Source of the DNA: Planctomycetota bacterium
GTDB taxonomy: Bacteria; Planctomycetota; UBA1135; UBA2386
Direction: 5' to 3'
Assembly (NCBI GenBank): GCA_028281765.1
Contig: JANQJF010000022.1
Location: 1-64,000 of the forward strand
DNA length: 64,000 bases
Below the pieces are notes generated by a model. That model had not been told where the DNA came from, ran no database searches, and worked only from the letters and a program-made list of their open reading frames with translations. The position numbers were made by a program, and so were the translations under genes. Shown here one piece after another: positions 58,265 through 64,000 of the stretch. Each line of letters opens with the position of its first letter. Position 1 is the stretch's first letter.

Positions 58265-59515
58265 ATGAGCCTGTATAGCAACCTTCTGGCGGGCACTGGT
58301 TCCCTCCTTCTCGTCGCCGGTGGCCTCAACGCCCAAGCGCTCGTCGACTCGACGGCCGTCCTCCGCGACATCACTGGTAGCGATCTCCACTCGTTCGGTG
58401 GTCTGATCGGCGTCACCTCGCCGAACCAAGGCGCCAACCTGATCTGGGTCACCTCGCTGTTCGTCCAGGACCACTACGGTCTCGCGAACCCGACGACGGG
58501 TGAACTCCACCTCGACGACATCAACATCAACATCGCCGACAGCAACGACAGCACCGCGAACGACTTCATCGTTCACGTGTTCTTCGACGACCCGGCCTTC
58601 CCGGGTGAGCCGGACCTGTTGAACCCGGTGTTCTCGAGTGCGCAGTTCCAGACCCCGGGCGGTGGCGCCGGCGTTCTCGCTGGCTACGACCTGGTCGGCA
58701 TCGGTGCTCCGGCGACGCCGCTCGTCGTGCCGCCGGGCAGCAGCGTCCACATCGGCGTCGAAGTCGGTATCCCCGGCGGCGGCGGCACGACGTCGGCCGA
58801 CTTCTGCTGGATCTTCGCGACCTGGGGCCACGCGGACCCGAGCGGTGGCGCGATCGCGAACTTCCCGTTCGACGCCCCGAACACCGGTGGCGGCGCCACG
58901 ATCGGTCACGGTAACGGCAACGGCGGTTTCACCTGGGTCCTCGACGTCGCTGGCGTCCTCGGCGCCGCGCCGGGCACCCCGCAGGGCTTCTTCGATGAGA
59001 ACCAGTACATGTTCTCGATCCTGACGGACGACCAGCCGGTCTTCACCGCAGGCGCGACCACGACGCAGGTCAACTGGCCCGTGTCGAACGGCCCGGCGAT
59101 CCAGGAAGACCTCGTGAACCCCGGCCCGGCCGACGGCTTCACCTCGTCGTTCTTCTCGGGTGGCCACCCGGACATGACCCGTCTGGACGACCTGTACCTC
59201 TACAGCGCCGACCCGAACGGTGACCAGACGAACCCGTTCTTCACGTTCTTCTACTTCGGCGCCCCGGCCGCGGTCCCGTTCGACCTGGACTCGCTGCTCC
59301 CGGGCTCGCGTGGTTCGATCTGCATCGACCTCGCCGCTCTGAACGTCCTGATCTCGGCTCCGGCCAACAACCTGAACGGCCAGACCGCGACGCTGCCGCT
59401 GCCGCTGAACCACGGCGGTCTCATCGGCACCGCGTTCAACTGGGGAACTGCGAACTTCGACTTCCTGAACGCGCAGATCCACAGCGGCAAGTGCATGCAG
59501 ACGGAGCAGTTCTGA
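58265..59515 (+). CDS. Secreted beta-rich protein, probably highly expressed
   Basis: 416 residues with a signal peptide (LLAGTGSLLLVAGGLNAQ). The mature protein is Gly-, Asn-, Asp- and Phe-rich and predicted all-beta (LHLDDININIADSNDSTAND, PGSSVHIGVEVGIPGGGGTT). The last 95 residues (FFTFFYFGAPAAVPFDLDSL, LNVLISAP, NHGGLIGTAFNWG, KCMQTEQF) fit the beta module shared with other secreted proteins in the window. Codon use is strikingly restricted compared with neighbours (almost all Pro CCG, Asn AAC, Asp GAC, Phe TTC, Gly GGC/GGT), a sign of very strong expression. A major surface or matrix protein is the best guess. The next gene follows ten bases later. Confidence 0.8.
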   Translation: MSLYSNLLAGTGSLLLVAGGLNAQALVDSTAVLRDITGSDLHSFGGLIGVTSPNQGANLIWVTSLFVQDHYGLANPTTGELHLDDININIADSNDSTANDFIVHVFFDDPAFPGEPDLLNPVFSSAQFQTPGGGAGVLAGYDLVGIGAPATPLVVPPGSSVHIGVEVGIPGGGGTTSADFCWIFATWGHADPSGGAIANFPFDAPNTGGGATIGHGNGNGGFTWVLDVAGVLGAAPGTPQGFFDENQYMFSILTDDQPVFTAGATTTQVNWPVSNGPAIQEDLVNPGPADGFTSSFFSGGHPDMTRLDDLYLYSADPNGDQTNPFFTFFYFGAPAAVPFDLDSLLPGSRGSICIDLAALNVLISAPANNLNGQTATLPLPLNHGGLIGTAFNWGTANFDFLNAQIHSGKCMQTEQF

Positions 59516-59525
59516 GGAGCTGACC

Positions 59526-60035
59526 ATGGCAGGCCCGAAGCTGATGTTTCTCGTAGTGGCGGCCGCGGCCGCCGGTGCGATCACCTTCTGGTCCTACGGT
59601 GACTCTCCGGAGCCGTCGGCCCCGCCGTCCGAAGAGACGGCGAAGGCGACGACCGACGAGGTCGCAGGACCCCAACCGGCGATGGCCGAAGACTTCGTGC
59701 TCCGTGAGGTGTCCGAAGACGAACCGCACATCCCGATGGGGGATGGAACACGTTTGCCGCCGCTCAACGGCGTGACCGACACGACCGGCCTTCGCTGGCC
59801 GTATGCCAAGACCAAGTCGCCGGTGATCGGGATCACCCGGATCCACGACGGCAAGGACGAGGCCTACCTCCACGAAGACGGCACGTTGACCACGACACTC
59901 ATCGCGACCGACCCGAAGACGGGGCGTGTCATGGTGATCCCGCGAGTCGTGCGGCCGATCAAGAAGGACTTCAACTTCAAGACTCTCGGGGGCGAGAAGC
60001 TGAAGGACCAGCTGCTTCGCACCTACAACCAATAG
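59526..60035 (+). CDS. Membrane-anchored hypothetical protein
   Basis: 169 residues. The N-terminal hydrophobic segment LMFLVVAAAAAGAITFW is a membrane anchor or uncleaved signal, then comes a Pro/Glu/Ala linker to about 55 and a soluble domain of 110 residues (VIGITRIHDGKDEAYLHEDG, GRVMVIPRVVRPIKKDFNFK). I do not recognise it. It follows the highly expressed secreted protein by ten bases and ends before a strong terminator, so the two form a unit; it might assist display or processing of that protein (inference). Confidence 0.7.
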   Translation: MAGPKLMFLVVAAAAAGAITFWSYGDSPEPSAPPSEETAKATTDEVAGPQPAMAEDFVLREVSEDEPHIPMGDGTRLPPLNGVTDTTGLRWPYAKTKSPVIGITRIHDGKDEAYLHEDGTLTTTLIATDPKTGRVMVIPRVVRPIKKDFNFKTLGGEKLKDQLLRTYNQ

Positions 60036-60059
60036 GTTGTCGAGTCTGTCCTGTGCATG

Positions 60060-60087
60060 CGGCCCGGCGCCTGGCGCCGGGCCGTTT
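60060..60087 (+). terminator. Rho-independent terminator
   Basis: CGGCCCGGCGCC (60060-60071) is the exact reverse complement of GGCGCCGGGCCG (60073-60084), separated by one T, and is followed by TTT. In practice this is a stem of ten or more GC pairs with a short loop. It closes the two-gene unit 58265-60035. Confidence 0.75.
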
Positions 60088-60179
60088 CACGTACCGATCG
60101 AAGTGTTCCCACCGCGGGGTCTTGCGAGAGCTCCCGACGGCTCTTCTGATGCGCAGCCCGGATTCCATCTCCACAAGCC

Positions 60180-61085
60180 ATGTCCGTACGATCCCTCCTG
60201 ATCGCCGCCACGCTGGCCCTGCCCACCTGGTCCGTCGCTCAAGAATCGAAGCCCGCTTCGAAGCCCGCGACCGCGGACGCCGAAGTTCAGGGCGTCGTCG
60301 AAACCCCGCAAGACCGCGTCGCCCGGCTGAAGAAGCGTCTCGAACGACTCGACCGAGAGCTCTCGTATCTGAAGCAGGTCCATGACCGCGGCGGATTCAT
60401 CGACCGCGTGCACGACAGGCTGTCCGCCCGCGCGAAGCCGCCCCACCGGTCGATCGGCGAAAGAGTGAAGGCCGGGACGGAACGGCGAGAGCCGCGGCTC
60501 ATGACGCTCGGTGAGAAGCGCCGCCATCCGAGCACGACACACTTCGTCGTGTCGGGAAAGCCCGTAAAGGAATCCAGCTTCCAGAAGATCCTCGAGTTCG
60601 TGAGACGTCACGAGAAGGACGTCCCGACCGCACGGCGCCAGACGTTCGACTCGCTGATCAAGGCGACGGCCGCGTTCGCGGCGGACGTCGAGAGCGTGCT
60701 GAACGGCACGAACGTTCTGTCGGCCTGCCGACACCGGATCGAAGCCGGAGCGGACTTCGAGGCCGAGATGAAGTCGGCATCGGAAGGTCCGAACGCGTCG
60801 GTGACCGGTGCGCTTCCGCCGATCCGTCGTGACGCCGCGGACGCCGCCTTCGTCTACGAGCTGTTCCGACTCGAAGTCGGCGAAGTATCCAAGGTCCTCG
60901 TGTCGACGACCGGCACGCACCTCGTGCAGTGCATCAAAAAGACCGACGACACGATCTGGGCTTGGCAAATCTCTCGCCCCCACTCGGCGTTGTCCCAGAA
61001 GGCCGTACGCGACGTCGACGCCGGCACGATCGAAATCGCGTTCCGGGACGAGCAGGATCGCGCGCTCTGGGCGGCCAAGAAGTGA
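60180..61085 (+). CDS. Periplasmic parvulin-like (PpiC/SurA-type) protein
   Basis: 301 residues with a signal peptide (LLIAATLALPTWSVAQ). A helical, coiled-coil segment (RVARLKKRLERLDRELSYLK, about 45-65) precedes a C-terminal domain (about 115-290) resembling PPIC rotamase: STTHFVVSGKPVKESSFQKI, CRHRIEAGADFEAEMKSAS, AFVYELFRLEVGEVSKVLVS and GTHLVQCIKKTDD. The usual G-x-L-x2 motif is altered (VTGALPP), so catalysis is uncertain; a chaperone role for exported proteins fits the many secreted proteins around. The stop overlaps the aminopeptidase start by four bases (GTGA). Confidence 0.75.
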   Translation: MSVRSLLIAATLALPTWSVAQESKPASKPATADAEVQGVVETPQDRVARLKKRLERLDRELSYLKQVHDRGGFIDRVHDRLSARAKPPHRSIGERVKAGTERREPRLMTLGEKRRHPSTTHFVVSGKPVKESSFQKILEFVRRHEKDVPTARRQTFDSLIKATAAFAADVESVLNGTNVLSACRHRIEAGADFEAEMKSASEGPNASVTGALPPIRRDAADAAFVYELFRLEVGEVSKVLVSTTGTHLVQCIKKTDDTIWAWQISRPHSALSQKAVRDVDAGTIEIAFRDEQDRALWAAKK

Positions 61086-62941
61086 GCGTTCGGCGCTCGC
61101 TTGCGCTCACCAGCACGGCTTGCGGACTCGTCGCGTGCGCCGGCCTTCCTCCTGACGACTCGGACTTCGTGCCCCCGATGGACATCCACAGCCACGCGCG
61201 ACCCGCGGAGGTCGCTGTTCAGTCGGTTTCGCTCGACCTCACGGCGGACTTCCAGAAGCACGAGCTCTCGGGCGCGGCGACGCTACGCGTGAAGCGACGA
61301 GACCCGGCCGCGCCTCTCCGTCTCGACACGGACGGCTTGCACATCTCTGCCGTGACCGTAGACGGCACCACGGAATGCGAATGGTCGATCGGCAAACGCG
61401 ACGCGAACCTCGGCGCGCCGCTGACGATCCGCCTCCCTGACGGAGCGCACGAGGTGACGGTTCGCTATCGCACCGACCCTTCCGCGGACGCGGTGCAGTG
61501 GCTCGACCCGGCGCAGACCGACGGCGGCAGCAAGCCGTTCCTCTTCACCCAAGGTCAAGCCATCCTGACCCGCACGTGGATCCCGCTGCAGGACTCTCCC
61601 GGCGTCCGCATCACCTACGACGCGACGATCCGCGTCGACACCGCGCTCGGTGTCGTCCCCGTGATGAGCGCGAACGAGCGGGAGCGCGTCGAAGCGGGCG
61701 TCTATCGCTTTTCGATGGACAAGCCCGTTCCGCCATATCTGATCGCGCTCGCGATCGGCGATCTCGACAGGCGCGAGATCTCGCCACGCTGTGCGATCTG
61801 GGCCGAGCCCGGCGTCGTCGAGCGCGCCGCCGCCGAACTCGCGGACACGGAGACCATGATCGCGACCTGCGAGAGTCTCTACGGGCCGTACCGCTGGGGT
61901 CGCTACGACGTGCTGATCCTGCCGCCGGCGTTCCCGTTCGGCGGCATGGAGAACCCGTGTCTCACGTTCGCGACGCCGACGATCCTCGCGGGTGACAGGT
62001 CGCTCGTCGCGCTGATCGCTCACGAGCTCGCGCACTCGTGGTCCGGCAACCTCGTGACCAACGCGACCTGGCGCGACTTCTGGCTCAACGAAGGCTTCAC
62101 CGTCTACCTCGAGCAGCGAATCGTCGAGGCGATCTACGGTCCCGAGCGTGCGCGCATGGAGACGCTGATCGGACTGCAGCAGCTCGCGAAGGAGCTGCGG
62201 TCGATGCCGAAGGACGACCAGAAGCTGCACATCGATCTCCGCGGACGCAATCCGGACGACGGCATGACCTCGGTTCCGTACGACAAGGGCGCCGCGTTCT
62301 TGCGTCGCCTCGAAGAGCTGTTCGGGCGCGGACGGTTCGACGCGTTCCTGACGCGGTACTTCGACGCGCATGCATTCCGCAGCATCACGACGGAGGAGTT
62401 CCTCGACTACCTCGAAACCGAGCTGCTCGCGGGCGCACCGGACCTTGCCCGACAGATCGACGTCGAGGCGTGGGTCCGCGGTCCAGGCATCCCCGCGGAC
62501 AACCCGGAGATCGAGAGCGCCGCGTTCGAGGTCGTCGAAGCCGCACGCGCGGAGTGGATCGGCGGCGCGGCCGCGAGCTCCCTCGACACCCGCGACTGGG
62601 TGACCACGCAGTGGCTCCATTTCCTGCGCGCCATGCCCGAATCGGTCGACGCCGCGAAGATGGCCGACCTCGACGACGCGTTCGGATTCACGCAATCCGG
62701 CAACTCCGAGATCCTCGCCCTGTGGCTCGAACTCGCGATCGCACGGGGCTATCGCGCCGCGGACGCACGGCTCGATCAGTTCTTGATGACGGTCGGCCGT
62801 CGGAAGTTCCTCAAGCCGCTCTACGAGGCGCTCGTCGGCGTCGAGGGTGGACGTGAGCGCGCCCGGGACATCTACGAACGGGCTCGTCCGCGCTATCATG
62901 CTGTCTCTCGTCGCACCCTCGACGAGATCGTCGGCACATGA
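61082..62941 (+). CDS. M1-family aminopeptidase, leukotriene A4 hydrolase-like, lipoprotein
   Basis: 619 residues from GTG 61082. The signal SLALTSTACGLVACAG has a lipobox-like LVAC. The N-terminal beta domain (about 40-230) includes PFLFTQGQAILTRTWIPLQD; the exopeptidase motif is FGGMENPCL; zinc is bound by HELAHSWSGN with His314, His318 and Glu337 (HExxH-18-E; NEGFTVYLE), and Glu315 is the general base. The C-terminal helical domain (about 490-619) matches the leukotriene A4 hydrolase type, and PYDKGAAFLRRLE is also typical. It removes N-terminal residues from peptides, here probably outside the cytoplasm. Coupled to the parvulin-like gene upstream and to the next secreted protein (ATGA). 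Confidence 0.92.
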   Translation: MSVRRSLALTSTACGLVACAGLPPDDSDFVPPMDIHSHARPAEVAVQSVSLDLTADFQKHELSGAATLRVKRRDPAAPLRLDTDGLHISAVTVDGTTECEWSIGKRDANLGAPLTIRLPDGAHEVTVRYRTDPSADAVQWLDPAQTDGGSKPFLFTQGQAILTRTWIPLQDSPGVRITYDATIRVDTALGVVPVMSANERERVEAGVYRFSMDKPVPPYLIALAIGDLDRREISPRCAIWAEPGVVERAAAELADTETMIATCESLYGPYRWGRYDVLILPPAFPFGGMENPCLTFATPTILAGDRSLVALIAHELAHSWSGNLVTNATWRDFWLNEGFTVYLEQRIVEAIYGPERARMETLIGLQQLAKELRSMPKDDQKLHIDLRGRNPDDGMTSVPYDKGAAFLRRLEELFGRGRFDAFLTRYFDAHAFRSITTEEFLDYLETELLAGAPDLARQIDVEAWVRGPGIPADNPEIESAAFEVVEAARAEWIGGAAASSLDTRDWVTTQWLHFLRAMPESVDAAKMADLDDAFGFTQSGNSEILALWLELAIARGYRAADARLDQFLMTVGRRKFLKPLYEALVGVEGGRERARDIYERARPRYHAVSRRTLDEIVGT

Positions 62942-64000
62942 TCACCCGCACCATCCTTCCGTTCTGCCTGGCGCTCGCCGGCATCGCCGCGTCGAGCACG
63001 GCGCAAACCGTGCAGCTCTCGGACGCGAACATGGTGTTCACCTGGAGCGGGACGTCGTTCATCAGCGGCTTCTCGCTGGTCGGCGCTGACGGCTCCGCCT
63101 GCGACAACGCCGACAACCTCTTTGCCTGGCACTGGTGCTATGCGCTCGACGGCGGCGCGGGTCAGACTCTCGACGAGAACGGGCACGGCAACTACCTCGT
63201 CGCCCCGTCGGGCTCGACTCAGGCCACGCAGACGATCACCGATGTCGATGGGCACGGCGCGTTCGATGCGACGGTCGTCGACGTGGTGCGCTCGACGGGC
63301 TCCGACGCCGGCTACGTCGAACACGACCTGACGCTCATCAGCACCTCGTCAGGACCGATCAACCTCAAGGTCTACCTGTTCGTCGATGCCGACTACAACG
63401 GCGTCCCTTCGAACACCACGCTGCCCGGTTCGGGGCCGGACCGCTTTCTCATCAGCGCGCCGACCTCGACGTGCGGCGGGTGTTTCGAGATCACTGCCGA
63501 CTCGCCCGATCACTACGGCGTCGGGGCGTTCAACGATCCGAACCGGCCGGAACTGCGGATCGTCGCCGGCAACGACCTGTCGGACAACGGATTGCCCTTT
63601 GGTCCGGCCGACTTCACGGGTGCGTTCCAATGGAACGTCTCGCTCATCCCCGGCGCACAGCGCACGTTGCGTGCCACGACGGGGCACAACGACGTGTTCG
63701 TCGGCCAGCCCGGCGGCGTGACCTACTTCGGCAACACCGTCGGGGGCGCCAGCGGCCCACCGACGCTCACGACCGGCCAGACTCCGGTGCTGGGTCAGCC
63801 GCTCGACATCGTCGTCGGGAACGGCGGCAGCGCCTCGAGTACGACCCTCCTGTTCGGTGGCGCTTCGCAATCGGCAACTGTGCCAAATTGTGCGGGACTG
63901 ACCGTCGGGTTCTCGCTGATCCTCGCGAGTGTTCCTCTGCCCCTGACCGGCGGATCGGCCTCCTTGACCCTCGACGCGTCCACGTGCGACACGACGATCC
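62938..64000 (+). CDS. Secreted beta-rich protein, C-terminus beyond the window
   Basis: 354 codons are present and the frame is open to the last base, so the gene continues. The ATG overlaps the aminopeptidase stop (ATGA). The signal peptide is ILPFCLALAGIAASSTAQ. The mature part (NMVFTWSGTSFISGFSLVGA, DLTLISTSSGPINLKVYLFV) is an extracellular beta-domain with conserved Cys pairs (CGGCF). From about residue 272 (PTLTTGQTPVLGQPLDIVVG, STTLLFGGAS) begins the C-terminal beta module also seen in the proteins at 19326-21575 and 22814-24511. Function unknown. Confidence 0.8.
   Translation, partial: MITRTILPFCLALAGIAASSTAQTVQLSDANMVFTWSGTSFISGFSLVGADGSACDNADNLFAWHWCYALDGGAGQTLDENGHGNYLVAPSGSTQATQTITDVDGHGAFDATVVDVVRSTGSDAGYVEHDLTLISTSSGPINLKVYLFVDADYNGVPSNTTLPGSGPDRFLISAPTSTCGGCFEITADSPDHYGVGAFNDPNRPELRIVAGNDLSDNGLPFGPADFTGAFQWNVSLIPGAQRTLRATTGHNDVFVGQPGGVTYFGNTVGGASGPPTLTTGQTPVLGQPLDIVVGNGGSASSTTLLFGGASQSATVPNCAGLTVGFSLILASVPLPLTGGSASLTLDASTCDTTI

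Noticed and set aside
1-64000. CRISPR array, prophage or replication origin
   Set aside because: No regularly spaced direct repeats with unique spacers, no phage structural genes, no dnaA/parA cluster or DnaA-box array was seen.

Overview
The window is high-GC bacterial chromosome with densely packed genes. The best guess for the host is a planctomycete-type bacterium. The grounds are inferential: many Sec-secreted FG-GAP and beta-sandwich proteins, lipoproteins carrying sulfatase-modifying-factor-like domains with HEAT or ankyrin repeats, a CHAT protease, and an actinobacterial-style E2-E1 2-oxoglutarate dehydrogenase fusion. No rRNA is present to settle it.

Left edge (1-3.2 kb) is accessory DNA. 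The first 14 codons of an IS3-family OrfA run off the edge, and the insertion sequence appears to end at 113, where its terminal TGA closes a truncated DUF4062/TIR-like gene. A membrane-protein gene, an orphan tRNA 3' half with a long perfect terminator hairpin (likely an attachment-site scar), a secreted protein and a possible SRPBCC remnant follow.

3.2-17.3 kb is the most unusual locus. A lipoprotein gene and a giant lipoprotein gene (SUMF domain, ankyrin repeats, TPR, CHAT caspase-like protease with His1416/Cys1515) converge on a five-gene minus-strand operon: a small lipoprotein, a repeat/propeller lipoprotein, a HEAT-SUMF lipoprotein, a TIR-transmembrane-DUF4384 protein, and a SUMF lipoprotein. 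A sigma70-like promoter precedes the operon. It looks like a coherent membrane-associated sensing or effector system that I cannot match to a named one.

17.5-24.5 kb holds a hypothetical gene with a frameshifted CPCC remnant, small membrane and secreted proteins, a MerR/TipA-type regulator and a seven-repeat FG-GAP protein. 24.7-33.1 kb is a glycosyltransferase operon of four genes, the last three linked by ATGA overlaps, for surface polysaccharide. 33.1-42.7 kb contains a homologue of tRNA-queuosine mannosyltransferase coupled to a tandem cyanophycinase-like protein, an HtrA-like protease, a YetA-like secreted protein, and an asparagine synthase/glycosyltransferase/Nudix operon. 42.7-45 kb has an RlmI-type methyltransferase and an alpha/beta hydrolase.

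45-58 kb is translation and central metabolism: rpmI-rplT-pheS-pheT and thrS-infC, normally one cluster, are here separated by about 6.3 kb holding the Kgd-type fusion, a GT39-like membrane glycosyltransferase, an opposite-strand membrane protein and one copy of a 70-bp dispersed repeat. 58-64 kb is an envelope/secretion block: an apparently highly expressed secreted protein, a membrane-anchored protein, a parvulin-like protein overlapping an M1 aminopeptidase lipoprotein, and a secreted protein running off the right edge.
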